Shown: positions 37,824 to 46,497 of the stretch, piece after piece
Layout of the letters: each line of letters starts with the position of its first letter
Position numbering within the stretch: the first letter of the stretch is position 1
Assembly (NCBI RefSeq): GCF_001429785.1
Contig: NZ_LMJF01000011.1
Coordinates: forward strand, 58,385 to 122,384
Direction of reading: 5' to 3'
DNA length: 64,000 nt
Source of the DNA: Lysobacter sp. Root916
Lineage (GTDB): Bacteria; Pseudomonadota; Gammaproteobacteria; Xanthomonadales; Xanthomonadaceae
Made by a program: the position numbers and the translations under genes
Notes under the pieces: model-generated
The model's database searches: none
What the model saw: only the letters and a program-made list of their open reading frames with translations
Told to the model about the DNA's origin: nothing

Positions 37824-38288
37824 TTAGCGGCAGTGTCCGGAAATGCCAGTGCTATAGGCGTGGACACCGCCGGGCCTGTTGGCAACCGCGTCTATGCCGC
37901 CCTGGACCATTACGCAACGGCCCTTGCCCGGCAGGCTGAGTGGACCGGCCTGGTACTTGTAAACCTTGCTATCGAACTTAAACGGTGAGTCCGAAGCGCA
38001 GGTTCCGTAGCGGGGGTCGAAGTTGCTGCGTGTGCAGGTGCTTATCATCGCCTGCGTCCAGTGCGATTTCCCCCAAGTCCGTGCGGAATGCATGGTGCGC
38101 GCGCAGTTCTTGCCCGAGGCGGCGTCCCAATAAAGCTGCAGCTCGCCCAGCTTGGGGCCGTCTGGATAACCTTGGCGGATTACCTTCATCGCAACGAGCT
38201 TACCGGGACATGTCTGTGCGGCAGCGACCCCGGATGCGGATAGACCGGCCAACAACAACAGGCTTGCGCAGATCATTTTCATGTTCAT
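37824..38288 (-). CDS. Unknown secreted cysteine-containing protein
   Basis: 154 residues. The start at 38288 (MNMKMICAS) has GGGAG upstream; a second ATG at 38282 is equally placed for GGAAC. The signal peptide ends at AAAQ and the mature protein contains six cysteines (TCPGK, NCART, STCTRS, GTCAS, GRCVM, GHCR), suggesting three disulfides. I do not recognise the family. It is preceded by an AT-rich stretch (about 38395-38450), out of character for this genome, that may hold its promoter. Confidence 0.7.
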   Translation of the reverse strand: MNMKMICASLLLLAGLSASGVAAAQTCPGKLVAMKVIRQGYPDGPKLGELQLYWDAASGKNCARTMHSARTWGKSHWTQAMISTCTRSNFDPRYGTCASDSPFKFDSKVYKYQAGPLSLPGKGRCVMVQGGIDAVANRPGGVHAYSTGISGHCR

Positions 38289-38468
38289 GTTCCTTCTCCC
38301 CTGCTTCCTTTCGCCTAGTCGGCAACGCGAGCCTACGCAGGAGATGTGAAGCCAATGTTTGCGGATGAGGTTGCTGCGGAATTTAGGTGGTGAATTGCAT
38401 TCCAATCAAATAAAAAAAGTGAATTTTTAATGTATTAATAGTTTAAAAAATCCAGGCGCCGCCCCGCC

Positions 38469-38748
38469 CAAAAGCAGCGGCGCTATTGCTCCCTGTAGGC
38501 GCGGCGTAAGCGGCGACCGCGTAAATGAAACGACGCCGAAAGCTCGGATCGCCGACACAGCCTCAAAGCGCGGCGGCTGTGCCTGCATCGGCGTAGCAAC
38601 CACTGGGTGCATCGGGTTCGTCCCGAATCGCATCACGGCTCACGCCGCTCCTACCCCAAAGCAGCACCGCCGCTGCTCCCTGTAGGAGCGGCGCAAGCCG
38701 CGACCACGAAAACGAAACGACGCCGAAGGCTCGGGCTGCCGACTCAAC
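38469..38748. repeat. ~95-bp duplicated module with GTAGGAGCGGCG element, period 187 bp
   Basis: Copies at about 38469-38562 and 38659-38748 share AAAGCAGC...GCTCCCTGTAG(G)..GCGGCG(T/C)AAG, then AAACGACGCCGAA and GCTCGG..GCCGAC. An inverted element (CGGCTCACGCCGCTCCTACCCC, about 38636-38657) sits between them. Copy 2 runs up to the stop codon of the gene at 38744. The flanking 38395-38450 is AT-rich. Confidence 0.8.
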
Positions 38749-39115
38749 CCACGTCGTAGAAAAACTGCTCGTGCACGATCTTGCCGTCACGCACGCGGTA
38801 GACGCAGATCTCCGACATGTCGATGCGGCCCATGCCCTTCATGGTCACGTCCAGGCGCATGGACACGCTGAACCAGTTGCCCGCGATCACCGGGTCGCTG
38901 ACGCTGCTGCCGTGCATGGCTTCGATGCTCTCGTTGAACTTGCGGCCCTTCTCGCGGATCGCTTCCATCCCGTGCGCGTTGCCCAGCGCTTCCGGCGGCA
39001 GGCCCTCGGGTTCGATGCTCACGGCGTCGTCGGCGTACAGCTCGACCTGGGCCCGGTCGTATTCGCCCTTGCGGCACAGCTCGACCAGGCGTTGCGCGAT
39101 CTGCTCGGTATTCAT
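38744..39115 (-). CDS. SnoaL/NTF2-like protein
   Basis: 123 residues. The helical opening (MNTEQIAQRLVELCRKGEYDRAQVELYADDAVSIEP, in parts) and the end DMSEICVYRVRDGKIVHEQFFYD are typical of SnoaL-like cone-fold (NTF2) proteins, a fold used by isomerases, hydrolases and binding proteins. AAGGAG precedes ATG 39115 by 8 bases, so the longer in-frame reading is rejected. No catalytic dyad can be assigned. It is monocistronic, divergent from the membrane gene at 39258. Confidence 0.78.
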   Translation of the reverse strand: MNTEQIAQRLVELCRKGEYDRAQVELYADDAVSIEPEGLPPEALGNAHGMEAIREKGRKFNESIEAMHGSSVSDPVIAGNWFSVSMRLDVTMKGMGRIDMSEICVYRVRDGKIVHEQFFYDVG

Positions 39116-39257
39116 GCGGGGAACTCCTTGGGTGGGAGCCAAAGACTACGCCCGGCCTGCTGACAGCGTGTTGTCAGGGGTGAGCGCCCGGGCGCATCCG
39201 GCTTGCGGGGCCTAGGCGGCTGCGGCATCGTGCGCTCTGACCCGCCGAGAGCCGCGC

Positions 39258-39725
39258 ATGTCGCACGACAATCCGTACCAACCGCCCACCGTCTCCGTGC
39301 ACGACGCGCTTGCGGTCGATGCCAAGGCGCGCCTGTACAGCCTGCGCAGCATCGGCCTGGCCACCTTCCTGGGCAGCGTCTTCGCCGGCGGTCTGCTGAT
39401 GGCGCTCAACTACCGCGCGCTGGGCCGGCCCAGCCAGATGCGCATGGCGCTGATCGGGGCCTTTGTCGGGACCGTGGCGTTGATTGCGCTGTCCATGGTG
39501 CTGCCGGAAGAAGTGCCCGCTATCGCCTTCCTGTGCGTGCAATTGGCGATCGTGCTGTCGCTGGCGCACCTGCTGCAGGGGCCGACGATCCGCGCTCACG
39601 AAGCACAGGGCGCGACGATGCACTCGAACTGGCGCGCGGCCGGGATCGCCCTGCTCGTGCTGCTGGGCCTGGTCGCGGTCATGGTGGTGCTGGCCCTGCT
39701 GCTGGCCGATTCGCTGCCGGGCTGA
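39258..39725 (+). CDS. Small membrane protein, unknown
   Basis: 155 residues beginning MSHDNPYQPPTVSV, a short soluble head with an NPYQPP motif seen at the start of many small bacterial membrane proteins. Four hydrophobic helices follow (about 32-50, 63-81, 86-104 and 126-150). No family function is known to me. It lies between the SnoaL gene and the end of the mannose isomerase gene. Confidence 0.7.
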   Translation: MSHDNPYQPPTVSVHDALAVDAKARLYSLRSIGLATFLGSVFAGGLLMALNYRALGRPSQMRMALIGAFVGTVALIALSMVLPEEVPAIAFLCVQLAIVLSLAHLLQGPTIRAHEAQGATMHSNWRAAGIALLVLLGLVAVMVVLALLLADSLPG

Positions 39726-39824
39726 ATGCGCGGCAGCGCCTGCCGCTGCGCAGCCGCCCGCCGACCCGGTGGCTTCGAAAGGCGGCGGCGCGCGGAACGC
39801 GAACGGCCGATCGGTCCGCGCGAA

Positions 39825-41054
39825 TCAACGCGGCCGCAGCAATTCCAACGCGTCGTAGCACGCGCCCATGGTGTGATAGTCGGTCTTGCCGGCCGGGCTC
39901 TTCTCGTCGCTGTACTTGCGGTTCTCGCGATCCAGGATGCGGAACCAGGCGCCGTGCTGATGATCGATGAAATGGTCCCAGCTGTACGCCCACAGGCGCT
40001 GGTACCAATCCCAATAGCGCGCATCGCCGGTGCGCTGCGCCAGACGCGCGGCCGCGGCCAGCGTTTCGGCCTGCACCCAGAAGTATTTGTCGTCGTCGCA
40101 GACCGCGCCGTCCGGATCGAAGCCGTAGCTCAATCCGCCATAAGCCTCGTCCCAGGCGTGCGCGACCGCGGTGTCGAACAATTGCTGCGCGGTCGGCAGC
40201 AGCCAGTCCACCGGCGCGCCGCGCTCCTGCGCATGGTGATCCAGGATCAACAGCAGCTTGGCCCATTCGGTCTGGTGCCCGGGCTGGAAACCCCAAGGCC
40301 GGAACAAATGCTTGGGGTCGTCGCGGTGGTAATCCCAGTCGATGTTCCAGTCGCGGTCGTAGTGCTCCCACACCAGCCCACCGGCCAGCGCCGCTTGCCG
40401 GCGCGTGATCTGACTGGCCAGGGTGCGCGCGCGGTAGTAATAGCGCGCGTCGCCGCTGGCCTCGTAAGCCGCGATCAGGGCCTCGCACAGGTGCATGTTG
40501 GCGTTCTGGCCGCGGTAGTCGCTGAAGCGCCAGCCGGCATCGGCCTCGTCGCGGTAGAGCCCGGCGTCCTCGTCCCAAAACCAGGTCTCCAACAGCTGCC
40601 AGGTTTCCTCCAGCCAGGGCGCGGCCTCGTCGATGCCGGCCTTGATCGCGCTGGCGTAGGCCAGCATCACGAAGGCGACGCCGTAGGCATGGTTGCTGCG
40701 GTCCTCGGGCACGCCGTCGCGCAGGGTCCAGGCGTAGCCGCCGCCGACCGGGTCGCGATGGGCCTGGCGCAGATAGCGCAGGCCGTGGCGCGCGGCCTCG
40801 CGGTATTCGTCCAGGTCGAACTCGCGCGCGGCCATGGCGTAGTTGAAGACGAAGCGCGTGCTGCTGACCAGGTGCCGGTGCGAGCGGTCGTAGATGCTGC
40901 CGTCGTCGCGGAAGTAGTGGAAGAAACCACCGGCCGGGTCGATCGCGCGCGGGTGGTAGAACGCCATGGTGTCGGCGATGTGCGCGCGCAGGAACGCGGG
41001 GTCGCGGAAATCCGGCGGCGTGCCGTCGTGCAGGGTGGCGTTGTAGCGGCTCAT
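39825..41054 (-). CDS. AGE superfamily isomerase, probable D-mannose isomerase
   Basis: 409 residues with an (alpha/alpha)6-barrel. Family hallmarks are GQNANMHLCEALIAAYEASG, FQPGHQTEWAKLLLIL and KTDYHTMGACYDALE, which carry the conserved histidines of the N-acylglucosamine 2-epimerase / mannose isomerase (YihS, ManI) group. Absence of any sialic-acid genes and the adjoining fructokinase, sugar transporter and GH92 mannosidase favour mannose-fructose isomerisation over GlcNAc epimerisation. ATG 41054 has GAAGGA upstream; it is 13 bp behind the kinase stop. Cytoplasmic. Confidence 0.85.
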   Translation of the reverse strand: MSRYNATLHDGTPPDFRDPAFLRAHIADTMAFYHPRAIDPAGGFFHYFRDDGSIYDRSHRHLVSSTRFVFNYAMAAREFDLDEYREAARHGLRYLRQAHRDPVGGGYAWTLRDGVPEDRSNHAYGVAFVMLAYASAIKAGIDEAAPWLEETWQLLETWFWDEDAGLYRDEADAGWRFSDYRGQNANMHLCEALIAAYEASGDARYYYRARTLASQITRRQAALAGGLVWEHYDRDWNIDWDYHRDDPKHLFRPWGFQPGHQTEWAKLLLILDHHAQERGAPVDWLLPTAQQLFDTAVAHAWDEAYGGLSYGFDPDGAVCDDDKYFWVQAETLAAAARLAQRTGDARYWDWYQRLWAYSWDHFIDHQHGAWFRILDRENRKYSDEKSPAGKTDYHTMGACYDALELLRPR

Positions 41055-41067
41055 AGCGGTCCTTCCA

Positions 41068-42063
41068 TCACGGCTGCTCTTCCATCAATAGCTCCACTTC
41101 CGAACGCGGCGGCATCGCCGCGAACGCGCCGTGGCGCGTGGTCGCCAGCGCGCCGGTCGCGGCGGCGTAGCGCAGCGCATCTTCGAACAGCTCGCGGCGT
41201 TCGAGGAAGGCCGGAAAGTCAGGGGCTTGCACGTCCAGCGTCGCCAGCCGGTGCAGCCAGCCGCCGACGAAGGCGTCGCCGGCGGCGGTGGTGTCGGCCG
41301 GCAGCACCTCGAAGGTGCCCAGCTCGCCCTGGCGCGTGCGCGTGTACCAGCGGATCGGCGCGGCGCCGTCGGTGACCAGCACGCAGGTTGCATAGCCGTG
41401 CCACAAGCGTTGCAGGGCCGCGGTCTCGCTGCCCAGCGGCGCGGCCAGGAACGCAAGCTCGGAGCGGCTGAGCTTGATCGTGTCCGCCTCCAGCAAGGCC
41501 CGCCACACCGTCGGCAGCGGGTCGAAGGCGTCGGCCCACAGCGCCGGGCGCAGGTTGAGGTCCATGCTGACCAGCGCGCCGGCCTGGCGCGCGCGCTGCA
41601 TGCCCGACAGGGTGGCGTTGGCGATGCCGGCCTCGGTCAGGCTGTTGGAGCAGACGTGGAAGGCCAGCGCATCCTCGAAGCAGCGCGCCTGGTAGTGCTC
41701 GGCGCGGAACAGCAGATCGGCCGCGGGCGGGCGGTAGAAACTGAAACTGCGCTCGCCGTGCCCGTCCAGCGACACGAACGCCAGCGCGGTCTTGGCGCCG
41801 GCGGTGCGCACCGTATAGCGCACGTCCACGCCGATGTCGCGCAGCTGGTCGTAGAGGAAGTCGCCGAACATGTCCTCGCCCAGCATGCCGACGAAGCGCG
41901 CCTGCCCGCCCAGGCGCGCGATCGCGGTGGCCACGTTGGCCGGCGCGCCGCCCGCGTATTCGACGAAGTGGCGCGGCTCGCCCGGGCGCTGCGGCGGGCG
42001 CGCGAGGAAATCGATCAACGCTTCGCCGAAGCAGACGATGGCCTGGCGCGCATCGCGGGCCAT
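41068..42063 (-). CDS. PfkB family sugar kinase, probable fructokinase
   Basis: 331 residues. N-terminal FGEALIDFL, the first ribokinase signature GGAPANVATAIARLGG, and the second signature DTTAAGDAFVGG with catalytic D263 are intact. ATG 42063 overlaps the transporter stop by one base (TGATG). It would phosphorylate fructose, made by the downstream isomerase, to fructose-6-phosphate. The substrate is inferred from context; related kinases use other ketoses. Confidence 0.87.
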   Translation of the reverse strand: MARDARQAIVCFGEALIDFLARPPQRPGEPRHFVEYAGGAPANVATAIARLGGQARFVGMLGEDMFGDFLYDQLRDIGVDVRYTVRTAGAKTALAFVSLDGHGERSFSFYRPPAADLLFRAEHYQARCFEDALAFHVCSNSLTEAGIANATLSGMQRARQAGALVSMDLNLRPALWADAFDPLPTVWRALLEADTIKLSRSELAFLAAPLGSETAALQRLWHGYATCVLVTDGAAPIRWYTRTRQGELGTFEVLPADTTAAGDAFVGGWLHRLATLDVQAPDFPAFLERRELFEDALRYAAATGALATTRHGAFAAMPPRSEVELLMEEQP

Positions 42064-43367
42064 CAGTGCATCGCCCGGACTGGCGGCGCCGATGCGGACG
42101 CATCGCCCAGCAGCGACGGCGCCAGGCGCGAGCCGCGCCAGCCGTACCAGACGACGAAGGCGTAGCACAGCAGCGGGATCGCGTAGGAGGGTTGCAGCCC
42201 GATGCGGTCGGCCAGCGCGCCTTGCAGCCAGGGCACGATCGCGCCGCCGACGATAGCCATCACCAGCAGACTGGACGCCTTGCTGGTCATCGGCCCCAGC
42301 CGCTCGATGGCGATGGTGAAGATGGTCGGGAACATCACCGAGTTGAATAGGCCGATCGCGAGCACCGCCCACATCGCCGGCTTGCCGTGCAGCGACATGG
42401 TGGCCAGCAGCAGGGCGATCGCGATCACCGCGGCCAGCGCCAGCAGGCGGCGCGCGTCGTAACGCCGCAGCAGCGCGGCGCCGATGAAGCGGCCGACCAT
42501 GGCGCCGCCCCAGTAGTAGGCCAGGTGCCGGGTGGCGGCGTCGCCGTCCAATCCGCCGATGCCGGGCTCGCTGAGGTAGTTGATCATGAAGCTGCCGATC
42601 GAAACCTCGGCGCCGACGTAGACGAAGATCGCCAACACGCCCCAGCGCAGGTGGCGGTGGCCCAAGACCTCGCCGTAGCTGTGGCGCGCGTCGTCGGCGC
42701 GCTCGGTGGCCTCGGTCAGCGGCGGGATCCGCATCAGCGCCACGAACGCCGCCATCGCCAGCAGGCCGCCGGCGATGATCATGTAAGGCAGTTGCACGGA
42801 TGCGGCTTCGTCGGCGCGGTAGGCCGCCAACTGGCTCGGCGACAGCGCCGCCAGTTCGGTCGCGCCCAGCACCGCGCCGGACAGGATCAGCGGACCGATC
42901 AGATACGGAAACAGGGTGGTGCCCAGCGAGTTCAGCGCCTGCGCCAGGTTGAGCCGGCTGGGCGCGCCGGCCGGGTCGCCCAGCAGACTGATGTAGGGGT
43001 TGGCCGCCACCTGCAGCAGCGTGATGCCGCTGGCCAAGACGAACAGCGCGCCCAGGAACAGCGGATAGGAAGGCAGCCGCGCGGCCGGGAAGAACATCGC
43101 CGCGCCGGCCGCGGCCACCAGCAAGCCGACCACGATCGCGCGCTGATAACCCAACGTGGCCAGCACCCGTCCCGCCGGCAGCGACATCAGGAAGTAGGCG
43201 CCGAAGAAGCTGGACTGGATCAGCATCGACCGCGCGTAGTTCATGTCGAAGACGGACTTCAGATGCGGAATCAGCACGTCGTTGAGGCTGGTCAGCCCGC
43301 CCCAGGTGAAAAAGATCAGGCTGACGACGGCGGTGGCCGCGCGGTAGGACAAGGTGCGATCGTTCAT
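42063..43367 (-). CDS. FucP/GlcP-type MFS sugar transporter
   Basis: 434 residues with twelve hydrophobic helices. FFTWGGLTSLNDVLIPHLKS, QSSFFGAYFLMSLPAG and LLQVAANPYISLLG are signatures of the fucose/glucose-galactose:H+ symporter family. ATG 43367 follows GGAGGCAGCGC; an in-frame extension to 43460 runs into the promoter region. It is the first gene of the minus-strand mannose unit and likely imports mannose across the inner membrane. A weak TTGCGA-N15-TACTAT pair (43460-43434) is a possible promoter. Confidence 0.88.
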   Translation of the reverse strand: MNDRTLSYRAATAVVSLIFFTWGGLTSLNDVLIPHLKSVFDMNYARSMLIQSSFFGAYFLMSLPAGRVLATLGYQRAIVVGLLVAAAGAAMFFPAARLPSYPLFLGALFVLASGITLLQVAANPYISLLGDPAGAPSRLNLAQALNSLGTTLFPYLIGPLILSGAVLGATELAALSPSQLAAYRADEAASVQLPYMIIAGGLLAMAAFVALMRIPPLTEATERADDARHSYGEVLGHRHLRWGVLAIFVYVGAEVSIGSFMINYLSEPGIGGLDGDAATRHLAYYWGGAMVGRFIGAALLRRYDARRLLALAAVIAIALLLATMSLHGKPAMWAVLAIGLFNSVMFPTIFTIAIERLGPMTSKASSLLVMAIVGGAIVPWLQGALADRIGLQPSYAIPLLCYAFVVWYGWRGSRLAPSLLGDASASAPPVRAMH

Positions 43368-43686
43368 GCGCTGCCTCCGCGCGGGGCGGAAGCGGTGTCG
43401 TAGCCGGCGCGAATAGGTGGGCGCATCCACCCGATAGTACGCGCGGATATCGCATCGCAATCGTGCGGACGCGGCATGATTTGTGCGGCTTGGATGTGCG
43501 TGCGTTGGCAGGTGCCGATCAGCCGATGGGCCGCAGCCGTTCGAAGGCGCGACGTGGCGGGGCGCGGATCGTGGGCGGTGCCGCCCAAAGTCGCTCGGCC
43601 AAGGCGGGCGCGGGTCGGCGCCGACGGGGTGCGGCCATGGCGTCGAGCAAGGCAGGGGCGCATGCGTTGGATCGGTCTAATTGCAT

Positions 43687-43736
43687 CGCATGCTGCGCCC
43701 CGGTGCAGCGCCTTGCATTCTGCGGTGCAGCATGCG
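43687..43736. repeat. 10-bp-arm inverted repeat
   Basis: CGCATGCTGC (43687-43696) and GCAGCATGCG (43727-43736) are exact complements, 30 bp apart, centred about 128 bp ahead of the GH92 start. GGTGCAGC occurs twice inside and beside it. Could be a second regulator site or a hairpin. Confidence 0.5.
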
Positions 43737-43767
43737 GGCGTATTGGCCACATGCTAGCGTTTACGAG

Positions 43768-43785
43768 GTTTAGAACGATCTAAAC
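43768..43785. promoter_or_regulatory. LacI-type operator-like palindrome
   Basis: GTTTAGAACGATCTAAAC has eight of nine pairs complementary and a central CG, the design of LacI/GalR-family operators. It is 54 bp ahead of the GH92 start and about 400 bp from the transporter start. No LacI regulator gene is in the window, so the protein would be encoded elsewhere. Confidence 0.6.
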
Positions 43786-43839
43786 TCACTGTCAGCGCCC
43801 CGACCGGGCCCGTCCCGGCGCGCCCAGCCGGAGCCGTCC

Positions 43840-46224
43840 ATGCCTGCCGATACCTCGTCCCCGCGACCCACGCCGAAGCGCCGCTTGCGTTGGCCGCTGC
43901 TGTTGGCCTGGGCCATGAGCGGCCTCGCCGCCGCGGCCCCACCGCCCGCGACCGACGACGCCGGTCGCCGCGCCTACGCAGCGGTCGATCCCTTCATCGG
44001 CACCGGCGGCGAAGGCCACACCTTTCCCGGCGCGGTGGTGCCGTTCGGCATGGTCCAGCTCAGTCCCGACACCCAGATCAAGCCGCGCAAGGAGGCCTAC
44101 GGCTGGGCCGCGGGCTACCGCTACGACGACACCAGCATCGTCGGCTTCTCGCACACCCATTTCTCCGGCACCGGCCACTCCGACCTGGGCGACGTGCTGC
44201 TGATGCCGATCGCGGGCGAGGTGCGCCTGGAGCGCGGCGAAGACGGCAAGCCCGGCAGCGGCTACCGCTCGCGCTTCCGCCACGACGACGAAGTCGCCCA
44301 GCCCGGCTACTACGCCGTCACCCTGGACGATTACCAGGTGCGTGCCGAACTCACCGCCACCGAACGCGTCGGCGTGCATCGCTACCGCTTCCCCAAGGGC
44401 AAGCCCGCGCACGTGCTGATCGACCTGCGCACCAGCATGTACGACTACCCCGGCAAGGTGCTGTGGTCGCGCCTGCGCCTGCGTCCCGACGGCACCGTCA
44501 CCGGCTTCCGCGAAACCCGCGGCTGGGCGCCCGGCCGCCAGCTCTATTTCGCGATGCGCTTCTCGCGCCCGCTCAGCGGCCACCAGTTCCACGACACCGA
44601 ACAGGACGTGATCTACAAGGGCTTCCCGCCGCCGGCCGAGAAGACGCCCGCGTTGCGCGCGCAGATCGAAGGCCGCCAGCTGGTCGGCGCCTTCGACTTC
44701 GCCGACGCCGCGGGGCAGTCGCTGGTGGTCAAGGTCGCGATCTCGCCGGTCAGCGAGGACAGCGCCATCGCCAATCTCGATGCCGAAGTCCCCGGCTGGG
44801 ATTTCGACGGCGTGCGCGCGCAGGCGCGCGCCAGCTGGACGCAGGCGCTATCGGCGGTCGATCTCGACGCGCCCGAGCCGATGCGCAAGAGCTTCTACAC
44901 CGCGCTCTATCACACGCTGATGGGCCCCAGCCTGTTCATGGACAGCGACGGCCGCTATCGCGGCCCCGACAACGCCGTGCATCAGGCCAAGGGCTATCGC
45001 CACCATTCCACCTTCTCGCTGTGGGACACCTACCGCGCGCTGCACCCGCTGCTGACCCTGGTGCAGCCCGAGCAACGCAACAGCGACTTCGTCAATTCGC
45101 TGCTGGCCTCGCGCCGCGAAAGCCCCTACGGCGTGCTGCCGGTGTGGGCGTTCCACGGCCAGGAGACCTGGTGCATGATCGGCTACCACGCCGTGCCGGT
45201 GATCGCCGACGCCTACATGAAAGGCATTCGCGGCTACGACGCCGACGAAGCCCTGCAGGCCATGGTCGCCAGCGCCAGCTACGGCCCCTACGACGGCATC
45301 GCCCAATACATGCAACTGGGCTACGTGCCGATCGACGAAGAAGGCGAAGCCGCGTCCAAGACCCTGGAATACGCCTACGACGACTGGACCATCGCGCGCA
45401 TGGCCCAGGCCATGGGCCGCAAGGACATCGCCGCGAACTTCAACAAGCGCGCCGGCAACTGGAAACACGCCTTCGACGCCAAGACCGGCTTCATGCGCGC
45501 GCGCAAGCGCGACGGCGCCTTTCGCGAACCCTTCGACCCCACCGTCAGCGGCTACGGCAGCGACTACACCGAAGGCAACGCCTGGCAGTACTCCTGGTAC
45601 GTCCCGCAGGACGTGGCCGGTCTGACCGTCGCGCTCGGCGGCGACGCCAAACTGGTCGACAAACTCGACCAGGTCTTCGACGCCAAGGTCGACCCCAAGA
45701 TCTTCGAACACATGGAAGACATCACCGGCCTGATCGGCTGGTACGCGCACGGCAACGAACCCAGCCACCACGTAGCCTATCTGTACGCCTACGCCGGCCA
45801 ACCCTGGCGTACCCAGGAACGCCTCAAGCAGATCATGGCCACCCAGTACGCCCCGCGCCCCGACGGCCTGGCCGGCAACGACGACCTCGGCCAGATGTCC
45901 GCCTGGTACGTATTCACCGCCCTGGGCTTCTACCCGGTGGCCCCGGCCAGCAACGAGTACGTGATCGGCCGCCCCTTCGTCCCGCGCGCCACCCTCAAGC
46001 TGCCCAACGGCAAGCGCTTCAGCGTGATCGCCGACGGCCTGGACGAGGCCCACACCTACATCGGCCGCGCCACCCTCAACGGCCAACCGCTGGACCGCGC
46101 CTACCTGCGCCACGACGAAATCCTGGCCGGTGGTGAGCTGCGCTTCACCATGCAGGCGCAGCCCGACAAGGCCTGGGCGACGGATCCGAAGCGGCGGCCG
46201 TACTCGATGTCCTCCCAGCCCTGA
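43840..46224 (+). CDS. GH92 family exo-alpha-mannosidase, exported
   Basis: 794 residues. A signal peptide (hydrophobic core about 15-33) precedes the two GH92 domains. The N-terminal beta-sandwich opens with DPFIGTGGEGHTFPGA and PFGMVQLSPDT. The (alpha/alpha)6 domain has WDTYRALHPLLTL and the acid/base residues E640 (HGNEPSHH) and D681/D682 (GNDDLGQMSAW). GH92 enzymes are calcium-dependent inverting alpha-mannosidases that trim alpha-1,2/3/4/6 mannose from N-glycans and fungal mannans. It is divergent from the mannose uptake and isomerisation genes and shares their regulatory region. Export to the periplasm or outside is inferred. Confidence 0.93.
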   Translation: MPADTSSPRPTPKRRLRWPLLLAWAMSGLAAAAPPPATDDAGRRAYAAVDPFIGTGGEGHTFPGAVVPFGMVQLSPDTQIKPRKEAYGWAAGYRYDDTSIVGFSHTHFSGTGHSDLGDVLLMPIAGEVRLERGEDGKPGSGYRSRFRHDDEVAQPGYYAVTLDDYQVRAELTATERVGVHRYRFPKGKPAHVLIDLRTSMYDYPGKVLWSRLRLRPDGTVTGFRETRGWAPGRQLYFAMRFSRPLSGHQFHDTEQDVIYKGFPPPAEKTPALRAQIEGRQLVGAFDFADAAGQSLVVKVAISPVSEDSAIANLDAEVPGWDFDGVRAQARASWTQALSAVDLDAPEPMRKSFYTALYHTLMGPSLFMDSDGRYRGPDNAVHQAKGYRHHSTFSLWDTYRALHPLLTLVQPEQRNSDFVNSLLASRRESPYGVLPVWAFHGQETWCMIGYHAVPVIADAYMKGIRGYDADEALQAMVASASYGPYDGIAQYMQLGYVPIDEEGEAASKTLEYAYDDWTIARMAQAMGRKDIAANFNKRAGNWKHAFDAKTGFMRARKRDGAFREPFDPTVSGYGSDYTEGNAWQYSWYVPQDVAGLTVALGGDAKLVDKLDQVFDAKVDPKIFEHMEDITGLIGWYAHGNEPSHHVAYLYAYAGQPWRTQERLKQIMATQYAPRPDGLAGNDDLGQMSAWYVFTALGFYPVAPASNEYVIGRPFVPRATLKLPNGKRFSVIADGLDEAHTYIGRATLNGQPLDRAYLRHDEILAGGELRFTMQAQPDKAWATDPKRRPYSMSSQP

Positions 46225-46337
46225 GCCCGCAGCGGCCGCACCGCGCCCAGTGGCGCGACCACCTCCGGCGTACCTGGCCGGCACGCCCAGCCCGGCTTAT
46301 GCCGCGCGGCCCGCTCCCGTAGAATTCCCCGACGCGC

Positions 46338-46413
46338 GGGCCTATAGCTCAACGGTTAGAGCAGAGGACTCATAATCCTTTGGTTCCAGGTTCGAATCCT
46401 GGTGGGCCCACCA
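46338..46413 (+). tRNA. tRNA with CAU anticodon, best read as tRNA-Ile2 (lysidine type)
   Basis: 76 nt with encoded CCA. Acceptor stem GGGCCTA/TGGGCCC, D-arm TAGCTCAACGGTTAGAGCA, anticodon loop CTCATAA with CAT at 46371-46373, T-arm GGTTCGAATCC. The GGACTCATAATCC anticodon arm resembles tRNA-Ile2 (ileX type), whose C34 is changed to lysidine by TilS, more than elongator tRNA-Met. An automated call would say Met. A TAGAAT -10-like box lies at 46320. The less GC-rich accessory segment starts directly after it. Confidence 0.9.
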
Positions 46414-46497
46414 ACCCCCGACGTTCAAACTCACGTCTCCACCTCTCGCGCCTCGCCAAAGCACGTTCTTTTCAACTGCGAACCACGTGAGGTGGGT

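Larger units (their letters stand above)
43368..43839. other. Divergent regulatory region of the mannose locus
   Basis: It holds the starts of the two divergent units, an inverted repeat CGCATGCTGC/GCAGCATGCG at 43687-43736 and an 18-bp palindrome at 43768-43785. TTTACG (43760) and TAAACT (43781), 15 bp apart, could be a weak plus-strand promoter overlapping that palindrome. The short ORFs here lack ribosome sites and family similarity. Confidence 0.6.

Noticed and set aside
39825-41054. N-acylglucosamine 2-epimerase for sialic acid use
   Set aside because: No other sialic-acid genes are near, whereas mannosidase, fructokinase and transporter are.
43463-43783. Small genes in the GH92-transporter gap
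   Set aside because: Several overlapping frames are open because of base composition; none has a ribosome site or similarity to a known family.
46338-46413. Elongator tRNA-Met
   Set aside because: The CAU anticodon allows it, but the GGACTCATAATCC arm and acceptor stem look like tRNA-Ile2. tilS-dependent identity cannot be shown here, so this is a preference, not proof.
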